A stretch of 44,178 bases of DNA from an uncultured Prevotellaceae bacterium (GTDB lineage Bacteria > Bacteroidota > Bacteroidia > Bacteroidales > Bacteroidaceae), in contig ONAG01000042.1 of assembly GCA_900315745.1 (NCBI GenBank), positions 1 through 44,178 of the forward strand, given 5' to 3'. Each line of letters opens with the position of its first letter. The first letter of the stretch is position 1. A program made the position numbers and the translations under genes. The notes beneath the pieces were generated by a model. It was given only the letters and a program-made list of their open reading frames with translations, did not search any database and had not been told where the DNA came from. Positions 34,690 to 44,087 of this stretch are shown here, piece after piece.

Positions 34690-37600
34690 ATGAAGAAAAA
34701 ATTATTGTTCACACTGGCTACATTGCTTGCTATCGCAACGCAAATGTCGGCTGAACCTGTATCTAAACAAGATGCGTTGAAAGAAGCACAGGCTTTCATG
34801 CAAACTCGTGGAATGAAGGGCTCTCTTGAACTTCAGGAAATTGACGGACCGAGAAAAGCTAAGGCATCTGGCAACCAAACACCTGCGTTCTATGTGTTCA
34901 ACAATGGACAGGATGGTGGATTTGTCATCATATCTGGTGATGACAGAACACAAAAGGTGCTCGGATATTCTGACAAAGGGCATTTTGACTTAAATGACAT
35001 GTCGGAATCAACAGAGACTTTGCTTGACCAGTATGTTAATGATATGGAAATTCTTGATAATATGGATGGTCTTAAAAAGGCTAATGCTTCAGCTGCTGTT
35101 TCTTCTCCATCCCAGACTCCAACTGCTACTGCAGTTCAGCCATTGATGACTGTAAACTGGCACCAGTTGGATCCCTTTAATCAAAAATGTCCAGCCTACA
35201 CTTCAAGCAAGAAATGTGCATTGGGATGTACCGCTTTGGCCATGGGACAGCTCATTTATCATTATAGAGACAGGATGCCAGCAAAGCTCGAAACTACCAT
35301 TCCTGGATATACTTGCAGTTCACACTCAACAATAAAACCTGCATCTATCAACAAGGGGGTAGCATTCAATTGGGATAAAATGTTTGACAAGCACAATGGT
35401 TCTCAGACATCCACCCAACTAAGTGCTGTAGCCAGCTTCCTTTATTATGTTGCTGTTTCGATCAAGTCGGATTTCTGGGGAACTACTACCGCATACCTTT
35501 CTCAGGTGGCAGTTGCCATGCCTACCTATTTTGGCTTCACATATCCTACTTATTTGAAAAGAAATGCATATACTTACCCACAGTGGAAATCTAAAATCAT
35601 TGAAGAATTGGAACAAGGAAGACCTGTCTTCTATTATGCTGCAAGTACTTCAGGAAGTGCGCATTCCTTTATCGTAGATGGATATGATGGAGGTGATCTT
35701 TTCCACGTTAATTGGGGATGGGGTGGAAATAACGATGGCTATTTCTCCCTTTCCATACTCGACCCTCTTGGCGAGGAAGGGAAAGATGCCATTCTTTACA
35801 ACACTGCCTATTCTTATAATAACAGTGCATTCTTTAACTTGCAACCAGTCAATGGATATACTCAGGAGGACAAAAATACCAATCTTACCAGTGTGATCAA
35901 TAGTGTTTCGGGAACAGTGGCAAAGGTGACTTACACTAATAACAACACTACGCAGAATACATATACCTGTGGACTGGGAATAAGGAATGCAAGTAACAAC
36001 ATACTCGTGCTGAAAACATGGGATAAAGGCAACGTTGTCTTGGGTGAAGATGCAACGACAGGAAGCATTTCTTATACATTAAGCTATAGTGATTTCAAAG
36101 CTATTGGTCTGGGTAATGGAACATACAAGATATTCCCCATATGCAAATTGAAGAATGAGGATCTTTGGGTGGAATGTGACCAAAACACCTCGTTCAATTA
36201 TATAGTGGCAAAAATTGCATCAAATCAATTGTCTTCCTTGTCCAAGGGCTCTTTCTCTGCTTCACTGTCTGTGTCGAAAATCGAATTCCCGGGACCATGC
36301 CTGAAAAGTACATCACAACCTGTCATCACAACAGTGAAGAACACTGGAGATGAATTTGTAGGCACACTATATCTCTTTGCAAGTAAAACTACAACAAAGG
36401 GTACAAGATTGGCTTACACTAAATTGTATATTCCCAATGAGAATTCTACTAAAGTGCAGATGAATTTCACGCCGAAAGAAACAGGTACATACAATGTATG
36501 GGTGGCAACTGATGCAAATGGTGATAATGTCATAGGACAATCGAAAGTCACATTCGCATCGGGCACTTACTCCAGAAACTTGGCAATGACTTCCATCAAC
36601 GTGAAAAACATCAAGGAGGGTACCAGTGCTACTATTCTCGGAACAACATTTGAAGGTACTGTGACGGTGAAAAACAATGCATCCTATCCTTGTGCGGAAA
36701 GAGTAACTTTATATCTTTTCTCCAACAAGTCGGGGTGGATTGGTGCTGATGAGCAACATGTGTTCTTCCTTGAATTGCAGCCTGGAAAGAGCACGACCAT
36801 TCCTTTCAAATTTGAAAACTTGGGCGTTTCATGGAAATATGGATTAGCTGTAATGTACCCTGACAATAGCTTCATCAAGACAAATCCTTATAAGGTAGGT
36901 TATGTCACAACCTATGCTCCTATGTGCTATTCGCAGGATGGTACCTTGACGGGCTATACTCCAACTGCAACGTTCACTGTGCCAAGCGATGCTGTGGCTG
37001 TTGATTTAACTGGGACCACCGGAACGGTGACTAAAGTAGTGCCCAATAGTAATCCTAATACTATTTATTATATAGGAAGCAATGAAAGTGTTATCTCCGG
37101 ACTTAGTGGAAAGAATGTGGTGAAGGGCGGTAGCGCTGACAACATTACTCTGGTTAATGAGAAACCTTTCTTTACTCCCAAGTCTTTCGTGGCTAAAAAA
37201 ATCTCGTTCAGCCTCGTGCCTGCCATTGGTGTTCCAAGAAGTGGTGTTGGTGGTTGGCAAACCTTGACATTGCCTTTCGCAGCTTCACAGGTGACTTGCA
37301 ATAATAATAAGATTGATTGGTTTAAATCAGACCACGATACAAAAAAGTATTTCTGGATTAAAGAATTCAGTGCCATAGCTGGTCTCAACACCGTTTGTTT
37401 GGGATATACTCAGGAACTGAAGGCTAATCATCCATATCTTTATGCCGTGCCAAATAATGAGTGGGGTGCTTCCAACAGCCTTGTAGGAAAGACCCTGGTA
37501 TTCAGCGCCGAAAATGCCAAGGTGTATGCAAAACCAAATTCCATGACAGGTTCAAGTTCCTTCAATTTCAGAGGCTCGTATAGCAAACAGACTCTTTCAA

Positions 37601-37908
37601 ACATTTACACTCTTAATGCAGCTGGCACGTATTTCGTTAAGGGAGATGCTACCGTGAAACCTTTTAACTGCTATTTTATAGCAACCTCTGATGACTCCAG
37701 CATCACTTCTCTCAATTTGGCTTCTTTTGATGAAGACGAATTGACCAAAGTGGAGATGAATATCGTGGAGGAAAAGGAAAAACAAGTGAGTGTCTATAAC
37801 TTGAGTGGCCTGAAAGTGGGACATGCTACAGTAAAAGGCAATAATGTGGAATTGGGTGACTTGCCAAAGGGTATTTATATAGTCAATGGTAAGAAAATTG
37901 TAAAATAA
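34690..37908 (+). CDS. C10-family cysteine protease with T9SS sorting domain
   Basis: A 1072-residue secreted protein with a signal peptide (about 1-21, MSAEP) and a SpeB/PrtT-like propeptide (about 22-145; PAFYVFNNGQDGGFVIISGDD). The C10 catalytic domain (about 150-385) has the nucleophile in GCTALAMGQ (Cys180) and the catalytic His in GSAHSFIVDGYD (His325), followed by FHVNWGWGGNNDGYF. Ig-like CARDB-type repeats follow (about 400-780), then a further region and a C-terminal sorting domain (about 1010-1072; VSVYNLSGLKVG, DLPKGIYIVNGKKIVK). It is a likely T9SS-exported surface or secreted protease similar to interpain/PrtT. Catalytic residues are intact. Confidence 0.93.
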   Translation: MKKKLLFTLATLLAIATQMSAEPVSKQDALKEAQAFMQTRGMKGSLELQEIDGPRKAKASGNQTPAFYVFNNGQDGGFVIISGDDRTQKVLGYSDKGHFDLNDMSESTETLLDQYVNDMEILDNMDGLKKANASAAVSSPSQTPTATAVQPLMTVNWHQLDPFNQKCPAYTSSKKCALGCTALAMGQLIYHYRDRMPAKLETTIPGYTCSSHSTIKPASINKGVAFNWDKMFDKHNGSQTSTQLSAVASFLYYVAVSIKSDFWGTTTAYLSQVAVAMPTYFGFTYPTYLKRNAYTYPQWKSKIIEELEQGRPVFYYAASTSGSAHSFIVDGYDGGDLFHVNWGWGGNNDGYFSLSILDPLGEEGKDAILYNTAYSYNNSAFFNLQPVNGYTQEDKNTNLTSVINSVSGTVAKVTYTNNNTTQNTYTCGLGIRNASNNILVLKTWDKGNVVLGEDATTGSISYTLSYSDFKAIGLGNGTYKIFPICKLKNEDLWVECDQNTSFNYIVAKIASNQLSSLSKGSFSASLSVSKIEFPGPCLKSTSQPVITTVKNTGDEFVGTLYLFASKTTTKGTRLAYTKLYIPNENSTKVQMNFTPKETGTYNVWVATDANGDNVIGQSKVTFASGTYSRNLAMTSINVKNIKEGTSATILGTTFEGTVTVKNNASYPCAERVTLYLFSNKSGWIGADEQHVFFLELQPGKSTTIPFKFENLGVSWKYGLAVMYPDNSFIKTNPYKVGYVTTYAPMCYSQDGTLTGYTPTATFTVPSDAVAVDLTGTTGTVTKVVPNSNPNTIYYIGSNESVISGLSGKNVVKGGSADNITLVNEKPFFTPKSFVAKKISFSLVPAIGVPRSGVGGWQTLTLPFAASQVTCNNNKIDWFKSDHDTKKYFWIKEFSAIAGLNTVCLGYTQELKANHPYLYAVPNNEWGASNSLVGKTLVFSAENAKVYAKPNSMTGSSSFNFRGSYSKQTLSNIYTLNAAGTYFVKGDATVKPFNCYFIATSDDSSITSLNLASFDEDELTKVEMNIVEEKEKQVSVYNLSGLKVGHATVKGNNVELGDLPKGIYIVNGKKIVK

Positions 37909-37944
37909 TATCATCCTGTAGGCATATCAGCCAATTTTATATAT

Positions 37945-37989
37945 TCACCAAGAAGGCGGTTCCGTTCAAAGGAACCGCCTTCTTGGTGA
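37945..37989. terminator. Bidirectional terminator between protease gene and cmk
   Basis: Perfect 19-bp inverted arms (37945-37963 and 37971-37989) with a 7-nt loop lie between the convergent C10 protease and cmk genes. GC-rich arms (GGCGGTTCC/GGAACCGCC) make a very stable hairpin usable from both sides. Confidence 0.92.
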
Positions 37990-38007
37990 TGAATAATTTT
38001 TGTCTTG

Positions 38008-38700
38008 TCAGCCTTCACAAGCTTCCAAATAACGTTCGTATAGCCATTCGTCTTGTTCAGATATGGTAAGATTACTGTTGTCCAACTCTATGGCGTCAGG
38101 TGCCTTGCATAGTGGACTTACTTCACGATGGCTGTCGATATAGTCGCGTTCCACAACATTTTTCAGGATTTCATCGTAAGAGGCTTCCTCTCCCTTTGCT
38201 TTTAGTTCTGAATAACGCCTTTGGGCACGTACTTCCGCTGAGGCTGTGACAAAGACTTTCAGTTCTGCGTCTGGGAATACAACTGTACCGATGTCACGAC
38301 CGTCCATCACTACGCCTTTTTCTTGTCCCATGCGTTGTTGCTGTGCCACCAATGCCTCGCGAACAAAGGGAAGAGAAGCTATGCGGCTGACTTGGCTCGA
38401 CACTTCCATGCCTCGAATCAGGCTCTCTACACATTCTCCGTTGAGGTATGTGTCGGGTTGGCCTGTTGTCTCATTTAGACGGAAACTGATAGAAATGTCT
38501 TTCATTTCTGAGTATAAACGCTGTTCGTCGATCATCGACGTTTTGTCTATTATGCCTTGGTTAAGGGCATAGAGGGTAACTGCACGATACATGGCGCCTG
38601 TATCTACATATACATAGCCAATTCTTCGTGCCAAGGATTTGGCCATTGTGCTCTTGCCACATGAGGAATGCCCGTCTATGGCGATTGTTATTCTTTTCAT
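38008..38700 (-). CDS. cmk: Cytidylate kinase
   Basis: A 230-residue (d)CMP kinase that phosphorylates CMP and dCMP. Shown by the P-loop [25 protein letters not shown], the monophosphate-binding region and [16 protein letters not shown]. The start at 38700 ([10 protein letters not shown]) lies four bp past the stop of porQ, so the genes are co-transcribed. The insertion after the GRDIGT region ([17 protein letters not shown]) is normal for the family. Confidence 0.96.
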   Translation of the reverse strand: MKRITIAIDGHSSCGKSTMAKSLARRIGYVYVDTGAMYRAVTLYALNQGIIDKTSMIDEQRLYSEMKDISISFRLNETTGQPDTYLNGECVESLIRGMEVSSQVSRIASLPFVREALVAQQQRMGQEKGVVMDGRDIGTVVFPDAELKVFVTASAEVRAQRRYSELKAKGEEASYDEILKNVVERDYIDSHREVSPLCKAPDAIELDNSNLTISEQDEWLYERYLEACEG

Positions 38701-38704
38701 TATT

Positions 38705-39649
38705 CTATATGTTGAATGATAGGTTAGCAATTATTGAAGAGGATGATACATGGTATTTGCCGTATGACAAATGAAGTTTGAAATGCTCCAATTGCACTCC
38801 TGCACCAAAAGAAAGACCTGCGCCGTGACTGCTTTTGTTGTCGCCGCTTTGTATTTTCATCTCGTTTGAACGGCGGAAATTCATGCCTGCACCAACCCAT
38901 ATCTGGTCGGATAGCAATATGTCTGCTCCGACAGCAAGATGGTTGATGGCTTTGTAGTCCCAATGGGTGAGGTCGAGAAGGGTTGCTGAGAAACGAAGTG
39001 GGGCTCCTGCCAATTTCTTGCTTATGCCAGCTTGCAGTTCTATGGGCAGACGCTCGTAATCCTCGTTATATGCTTTTAGTTGACCTCCAAGACTCTTGCC
39101 TACAACAGATAAAGACAATTCCTTTTCCGGGTCATAATAGTTCAAACCGAGATCCACACACATCGCTATTGAGTTGTAGCCGCCTATATAAGAGGTTATC
39201 CATTTCGCACTTATGCCACCTGCCAAATGGTTGGTTAGGTTATAGCTGAGATAGGCGCATATGGATATGTCACGTGCTGAAAACTCACCTGTTTCCACGT
39301 GGTTGGCATCCATCTCTTTCATTTTGCCGTAGTCAAATAACTGGGCGCTGGCACCAGCTGTGATTCGGTCTTTAGGAGTCCAAGCATAAGTGGCGCTTGC
39401 TGTGTTTACCCCCGACATGTAGTTCATGTAGTTCAAACCGATGCTGCGACTGCTGACAGATGTCAACAACGCAGGATTGGAAAAAATTAAATATGGGTCG
39501 TCTTCTATGAGGGTTATGTTTTCACCTCCCAAGGCTGCACCATGGGCACTCACCGGCAATCGAAGGAATTGATAGGCTGTCTGGCTCTCTTGGGCACTCA
39601 ATGACAGGGCGAAGAGAGGCGCAAATAGCACTAAAAAACCTTTTTTCAT
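38705..39649 (-). CDS. porQ: Type IX secretion system protein PorQ
   Basis: A 314-residue protein with a signal peptide (about 1-20, LSLSAQ). The mature part is a beta-barrel of the PorV/PorQ (FadL-like) family: [64 protein letters not shown] at the C-terminus. PorQ belongs to the T9SS attachment complex (PorU, PorV, PorQ, PorZ) at the outer membrane. Its neighbour cmk is the usual genomic partner. A -7-like TATCTTTG lies upstream on the minus strand at 39679-39672. Its presence supports the T9SS reading of the sorting tails in this window. Confidence 0.9.
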   Translation of the reverse strand: MKKGFLVLFAPLFALSLSAQESQTAYQFLRLPVSAHGAALGGENITLIEDDPYLIFSNPALLTSVSSRSIGLNYMNYMSGVNTASATYAWTPKDRITAGASAQLFDYGKMKEMDANHVETGEFSARDISICAYLSYNLTNHLAGGISAKWITSYIGGYNSIAMCVDLGLNYYDPEKELSLSVVGKSLGGQLKAYNEDYERLPIELQAGISKKLAGAPLRFSATLLDLTHWDYKAINHLAVGADILLSDQIWVGAGMNFRRSNEMKIQSGDNKSSHGAGLSFGAGVQLEHFKLHLSYGKYHVSSSSIIANLSFNI

Positions 39650-39671
39650 CTTTTTTACTTCAATTTTGGGG

Positions 39672-39679
39672 CAAAGATA
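39672..39679 (-). promoter_or_regulatory. Promoter -7 box for porQ-cmk
   Basis: The minus strand reads TATCTTTG (TAnnTTTG), 22 bp before ATG 39649. The -33 box is weak. Confidence 0.5.
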
Positions 39680-39808
39680 CACCTTTTTTCATTTATCTGA
39701 GTAATTTTGTATCTTGAATTGTTAGCAACGAAGCTTTGTATAGAAATAACGGAGTTTTTACTCTATTATTGAATGTGATGATATTTTTAATTCGTTTCTG
39801 CTGAAGCT

Positions 39809-40516
39809 ATGGAAATGAAAAAGACAATAAATGCTGACCTGGAGCACCGCAGACCTGCGTGGTTCCTAATCGGTCTTGCCATAGCTTCTGCTTTCTTCGT
39901 CGTTGCATTGGAACTTTCTTTTAAAGATGACGGAAACTACCTTGAAGGGGATTTTCTGGATGAAATAGCTGAAGACATGGAACTGATGCCTCCTTTGGAG
40001 GACACGTTCATGGAAGAACCTGATATTCCTGTCGCCAATCAAACTGACTTGCTCGAAGTGGTGGAAAAGGTGGAGACCGCTGAGGAATCTGAAGAAGAAA
40101 ACGTTACGACACCGGAAATCGTCACAGAAGAAGAAGTGGTTGAGGAACAAAAGGAGGAGGAACTGAAAGTGGATACACCAGTTGATGAGGTGGAAGATGA
40201 GGTGAAAGCATTGAACGAAATCGACGAATTGCCTGTTTTCCCTGGGGGGAATGCACAGCTTATAAAGTGGCTTACACAAAACTTGAAATATCCAGAATCT
40301 GCAAAAAATGACAAAGTGGGTGGAAAGGTCATCGTCGAGTTTGTGGTAAATGCTAATGGTAGTGTTTCGGATGTCAAACTGGTAAAGAATGTAGAACCAA
40401 GACTCGATAGTGAGGCTCTAAGAGTGGTGAGAATGATGCCTGTTTGGAAAGCTGGAATGCTTGGAGGAAAACCATGTCGCACTCTCGTGAAATTGCCTAT
40501 AGTTTTCAAATTGTAA
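39809..40516 (+). CDS. TonB-family energy transducer with acidic linker
   Basis: A 235-residue inner-membrane protein with a single helix (about 17-36), a long Glu/Asp-rich periplasmic linker (about 45-140; EEEVVEEQKEEELK) and a C-terminal TonB domain (about 145-235; YPESAKNDKVGGKVIVEFVVNANGSVSDVKLVKN, then ALRVVRMMPVWKAG). It couples the proton motive force via ExbB/ExbD to outer-membrane receptors. Classical TonB linkers are Pro/Lys-rich; this one is acidic and Pro-poor. ExbB/ExbD genes are not nearby. The polyprenyl synthase gene follows by 17 bp. A second ATG two codons in is an alternative start. Confidence 0.9.
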   Translation: MEMKKTINADLEHRRPAWFLIGLAIASAFFVVALELSFKDDGNYLEGDFLDEIAEDMELMPPLEDTFMEEPDIPVANQTDLLEVVEKVETAEESEEENVTTPEIVTEEEVVEEQKEEELKVDTPVDEVEDEVKALNEIDELPVFPGGNAQLIKWLTQNLKYPESAKNDKVGGKVIVEFVVNANGSVSDVKLVKNVEPRLDSEALRVVRMMPVWKAGMLGGKPCRTLVKLPIVFKL

Positions 40517-40533
40517 ACTTTAATTCTTAAGAT

Positions 40534-41508
40534 ATGCTTAATTCAAGTGAAATATTAGTTTTGATAAACGACTACCTCGACAATATCAAGTATGAGAGGG
40601 AGCCGAAGAGTTTGTATGAACCTATCAAATATGTGCTCTCCCTTGGAGGTAAAAGAATGAGACCTACGCTTATGATGATGGCTTACAATCTCTATAAAGA
40701 AGACCCTGAGAGCATTTTGCCGGCAGCTTGTGCCTTGGAGACTTATCATAATTATACTCTTTTGCACGACGATTTGATGGACAATGCGGATCTGAGAAGA
40801 GGACACCTTACTGTACACAAAAAGTGGGATAATAATACAGCAATACTTTCTGGGGACTCCATGCTTGTCCTCGCTTTTCAACAAATGCAACAGTGCAGGG
40901 AGGACAAACTTAAGGATATCATCGCTCTCTTTACGCAGACTGCATTGGAAATAGGTGAGGGACAGCAGTATGACATGGATTTCGAAAACAGAAATGATGT
41001 CACTGAAAGTGAGTATATTGAAATGATAAGACTGAAAACGAGTGTCTTGTTGGCATGCGCTACAAAGATAGGAGGATTGTTGGCTGATGCACCAAAGGAG
41101 GATGCTGACAACTTGTATCGATTTGGTGAAAAAATAGGACTTGCTTTCCAATTGCAGGATGACTTCTTGGATGTCTATGGTGATACAAAGGTTTTTGGAA
41201 AAGCTATCGGTGGTGATATCATCTCCAACAAGAAAACTTTCATGCTCATAAATGCTATTGCAAAGGCGGATGAAAAACAAAAAAACACCTTGATGGAGTG
41301 GATCGCTTTGGAAAATCCTGATTCAAAAGAGAAAATTAATGCAGTAACTGAATTGTACAACAAAATTGGTGTGGACCATATGGCAATTGAGGCTATCAAG
41401 TCTTATTTTAACGAAGGAATCAAATACCTCGACGCTGTCAATGTGCCTAAGGAGAGAAAACAAAAACTATTGGAATATACAATGGAACTGATGAATAGGG
41501 AGTTCTGA
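40534..41508 (+). CDS. Polyprenyl diphosphate synthase (trans-isoprenyl)
   Basis: A 324-residue polyprenyl synthetase. The first Asp-rich motif is HDDLMDNADLRRG (about 78-90), the second is QLQDDFLDVYGD (about 206-217), and GGKRMRP lies near the start. It condenses IPP with allylic diphosphates to make farnesyl or geranylgeranyl-range chains; exact length is not decided here. The residues before the first Asp motif (LETYHNYTLL) favour short-to-medium chains. It uses the products of IspH in the same window. The gene is 17 bp after tonB and 29 bp before the next. Confidence 0.92.
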   Translation: MLNSSEILVLINDYLDNIKYEREPKSLYEPIKYVLSLGGKRMRPTLMMMAYNLYKEDPESILPAACALETYHNYTLLHDDLMDNADLRRGHLTVHKKWDNNTAILSGDSMLVLAFQQMQQCREDKLKDIIALFTQTALEIGEGQQYDMDFENRNDVTESEYIEMIRLKTSVLLACATKIGGLLADAPKEDADNLYRFGEKIGLAFQLQDDFLDVYGDTKVFGKAIGGDIISNKKTFMLINAIAKADEKQKNTLMEWIALENPDSKEKINAVTELYNKIGVDHMAIEAIKSYFNEGIKYLDAVNVPKERKQKLLEYTMELMNREF

Positions 41509-41537
41509 TTTAAAGGAGAATGACGACATCATAACCA

Positions 41538-42233
41538 ATGCCATACAGAAGATTACCTAAAACTGATGCATCAAGGTTGAAGGCTCTGGAAGCCCTTACA
41601 GACAATAACGAGGTCTATACTGTGGAGGGCAGATTCATCAATCGTGAACTTCTCGTTGAAGCACAACGACTTTATGCTGTTTTTAGCGACACTTGTGAGC
41701 AATATAAGTCATGCATGCGTACACAGGTGAGATACTCCAAAAGAATGGGCGGACTTCTTCATAATGCAATGACTTATATAAGCCATTTCTTGCAAGTGCT
41801 GTTCTTGGCAATAGAGAGAGGGGAAGTGAACGAAAGACATCTCGAACTCTATGGAATTGACAAAAACTGTAGGGTGGTGCCTTATCTCAAGACAGCGGAC
41901 GCCGTGATGGAGTGGGGAACAAAGGTGATTGAAGGGGAGAAGGCAAGGCTAAAAAAAGGAGGAAAACCTGTGCTCTCTCCACCCATAGGGGCGGTTATCA
42001 CTCATTTCGACGTGTTTAAAAACATGTTCGTAGCACAAAAACAATACCAGGCAAGGTCTGCTAAAGCATTGACTGACATCACTATCTTGAGACCAAAAGT
42101 TGACAGCGTCATTCTCAAATTGTGGAACCAAATAGAAAAACATTTTGAAAATGAACCTCCTGAACTAAAGTTTGACCTCTGCCGTAAATATGGGGTTGTA
42201 TATTATTACAGGAGGCATGAAAAACATGAATAA
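41538..42233 (+). CDS. Conserved protein of unknown function
   Basis: A 231-residue soluble protein with no signal peptide or membrane segment, rich in helices and basic at the start (MPYRRLPKTDASRLKALEAL). Notable stretches: YKSCMRTQVRYSKRMGGLLHNAMTYISHFLQVLFLAIERGE, KKGGKPVLSPPIGAVITHFD and a C-terminal FDLCRKYGVVYYYRR. It resembles an uncharacterised protein family common in Bacteroidales, but I cannot name a function. It ends two bp before tatD, so it is likely co-transcribed with it. An AAGGAG site 20 bp upstream of the ATG is further away than usual. Confidence 0.75.
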   Translation: MPYRRLPKTDASRLKALEALTDNNEVYTVEGRFINRELLVEAQRLYAVFSDTCEQYKSCMRTQVRYSKRMGGLLHNAMTYISHFLQVLFLAIERGEVNERHLELYGIDKNCRVVPYLKTADAVMEWGTKVIEGEKARLKKGGKPVLSPPIGAVITHFDVFKNMFVAQKQYQARSAKALTDITILRPKVDSVILKLWNQIEKHFENEPPELKFDLCRKYGVVYYYRRHEKHE

Positions 42234-42235
42234 TT

Positions 42236-43012
42236 ATGCATTATATTGATACGCATATTCATATAGATGGAGTGGAGTTTGACTCTGACAGGAGTCTTGT
42301 GGTGGAAAGAGCGCGCAAGGCTGGAGTTCTGAAAATGTTTGTGCCTGCCATAAATATGGACTCTTTACAGAAGGTGGAGGAAATGGCTCGGTTGTTTCCC
42401 AATTTTGCTTTTCCCATGATTGGTCTTCATCCTGAGGATGTGAAAGAGGACTTCTCTGAACAGCTTGATAAAATGGAGCGTTGCTTGCCAGGCAACTTCA
42501 TTGCTATTGGCGAGGTGGGGCTTGATTTTTATTGGAGCCGTGAGTTTGAAAAGCAACAGATGATGGCTTTTGAAAGACAGGTGGAATGGGCTTGCGAGTG
42601 GCATCTGCCATTGATGATTCATTGTAGGAAAGCCCAAAATGAAATGCTTGGTATTTTGAAAGGATACAAGAACAAACTGTGTGGGGGGGTGTTTCATTGT
42701 TTCACGGGGAATGTTAACGAAGCAAGACAGCTGCTCGAATATCAGAACTTTGCTCTTGGAATTGGTGGTGTGCTGACTTTCAAAAACAGCCGTCTTCCAG
42801 AAGTGTTGGCTGAGATTCCTCTTGAGAGAATCGTTTTGGAAACAGATGCTCCGTACATGGCTCCTGTACCAATGAGAGGCAAACGCAATGAGAGTGCATT
42901 CATAACATACGTCATAGAAAAAATGGCGCAATGCTACGCTGTGGATGAAGATACAGTCGCTGAAGTGACAACCAATACGGCAAACAAGATTTTTGTCCTG
43001 GCTGATAAATAG
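42236..43012 (+). CDS. TatD-family metal-dependent hydrolase
   Basis: A 258-residue TatD-type deoxyribonuclease/hydrolase. The metal ligands are in DTHIHID (His7, His9), GEVGLDFYW (Glu), PLMIHCRKA (His), FHCFTGN (His) and ETDAPYMAP (Asp). Family members have 3'-5' DNase activity or D-aminoacyl-tRNA deacylase-like activity; the cellular role here is unspecified. It follows the unknown gene by two bp. Confidence 0.93.
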   Translation: MHYIDTHIHIDGVEFDSDRSLVVERARKAGVLKMFVPAINMDSLQKVEEMARLFPNFAFPMIGLHPEDVKEDFSEQLDKMERCLPGNFIAIGEVGLDFYWSREFEKQQMMAFERQVEWACEWHLPLMIHCRKAQNEMLGILKGYKNKLCGGVFHCFTGNVNEARQLLEYQNFALGIGGVLTFKNSRLPEVLAEIPLERIVLETDAPYMAPVPMRGKRNESAFITYVIEKMAQCYAVDEDTVAEVTTNTANKIFVLADK

Positions 43013-43175
43013 GGTTTATTAAATGTTTTCTTCACACTGATGATCTATGGAGGACTAATATTTCCTTGTTGTAATTCCTATGTATTATAAATAAGGTATA
43101 TATGTGTGACTCTCTTTCTTGCCTCATAACGAATTTGATTATTTTGCTGATAATATTGATAAAATAGGTTGTGGA

Positions 43176-43208
43176 TTTGGATAAAGTTATTTTTTTTTTG
43201 TAATTTCG
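43176..43208 (+). promoter_or_regulatory. Promoter for the lipoprotein gene at 43236
   Basis: TTTG (43176-43179), 21 bp, TAATTTCG (43201-43208) is a near match to the -33/-7 consensus, 27 bp before the ATG. The gap 43013-43175 has no other clear feature. Confidence 0.45.
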
Positions 43209-43235
43209 CATCGTCTAATAATTAGGATGTTTATT

Positions 43236-43817
43236 ATGAAAAAATCATTTTTGTTCTTTTGCGTTGCTATTATTCTCACGGCTTGTGATTCAGATAAAAG
43301 TTTGATAGAAAAATATCTACAGAATAATTATCCCGATAGGGAAATAGAACTCGTTGGAGATATAAATGTTGATTCAGCCTTCTGTCCTCGAACACAGCTC
43401 GAAGACGCTGCCTTGGAGATAGACAACTATAAAATACAACTCGACAGGTTGCTGGCTCAGAATCCGGATTCAGCTTTAAGGTTGGCAAAGGACTTGCAGA
43501 AAAAGTTTGCTGACAATAGCGCTTTCATCAATCTTGCTTACCCTAAGGGGAAAAACAATGCCAAGGCTTTGATGGTAAAATGTAATGAAGAGGGAAAAGG
43601 TAGGGTTATTACCTTCTTCAAGGGTAAAGATGATGAAAACATCGAATTCAGCTCTTTGGATGTAGATGAGTTGGTGGATAGCTTGATTGTTAGTTTTGAT
43701 ATGCTGAAAGATGGCATAAAGATTATTGTTAGTGACAAGGAACTCAATGGTGGGCAAGCCAAGGAGGAGGAAACAAAGGATGAGGCTCCCGCAGAGTCCG
43801 CTGATGACAAAGTGTAG
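43236..43817 (+). CDS. Putative lipoprotein of unknown function
   Basis: A 193-residue protein with a lipoprotein signal (MKKSFLFFCVAIILTACDSDKS; Cys in LTAC, acidic residues after it). The mature part is helical and charged, with DNYKIQLDRLLAQNPDSALRLAKDLQKKFADN and a C-terminal acidic tail. No domain is recognised. It is a single-gene unit with its own promoter. Translation in the same frame past the TAG remains open for 20 more codons to another TAG, which may be chance. Confidence 0.75.
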   Translation: MKKSFLFFCVAIILTACDSDKSLIEKYLQNNYPDREIELVGDINVDSAFCPRTQLEDAALEIDNYKIQLDRLLAQNPDSALRLAKDLQKKFADNSAFINLAYPKGKNNAKALMVKCNEEGKGRVITFFKGKDDENIEFSSLDVDELVDSLIVSFDMLKDGIKIIVSDKELNGGQAKEEETKDEAPAESADDKV

Positions 43818-44056
43818 TGTATCTTCTCCTTTGGTGAAGATAAAATAAAAGAAGCTATAAGCGAATACGATTTTAAGTAGGTGAAGTATTCTTTTATAAG
43901 GAATACAAGGTTAAAAGAGTGCTTGATGGACAACGCGAATTTTGGCGTAATCAGTATTTAATTCATGTTCATCATCTCTTTTCCGATAATAATTGTTGAT
44001 TTAAGTCAAGAAACCCGAAAATTTTCTCATTTTGCTGAAAAAAGTTCTTGTATTTC
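43818..44056. other. Intergenic region without a credible gene
   Basis: The stretch is AT-rich. It contains a short inverted repeat (TATCTTC/GAAGATA near 43820-43842) and another (GTATTC/GAATAC near 43885-43905). No gene, tRNA or clear terminator is visible. Confidence 0.6.
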
Positions 44057-44087
44057 TTGCAAGATGTCCATGATTGTTGTACCTTTG
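44057..44087 (+). promoter_or_regulatory. Strong promoter at the right edge
   Basis: TTG (44057-44059), 20 bp, TACCTTTG (44080-44087), followed by GCATCCGC. This is a near-consensus Bacteroidota promoter with no downstream ORF in the window, so it probably drives an RNA operon. Confidence 0.65.
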
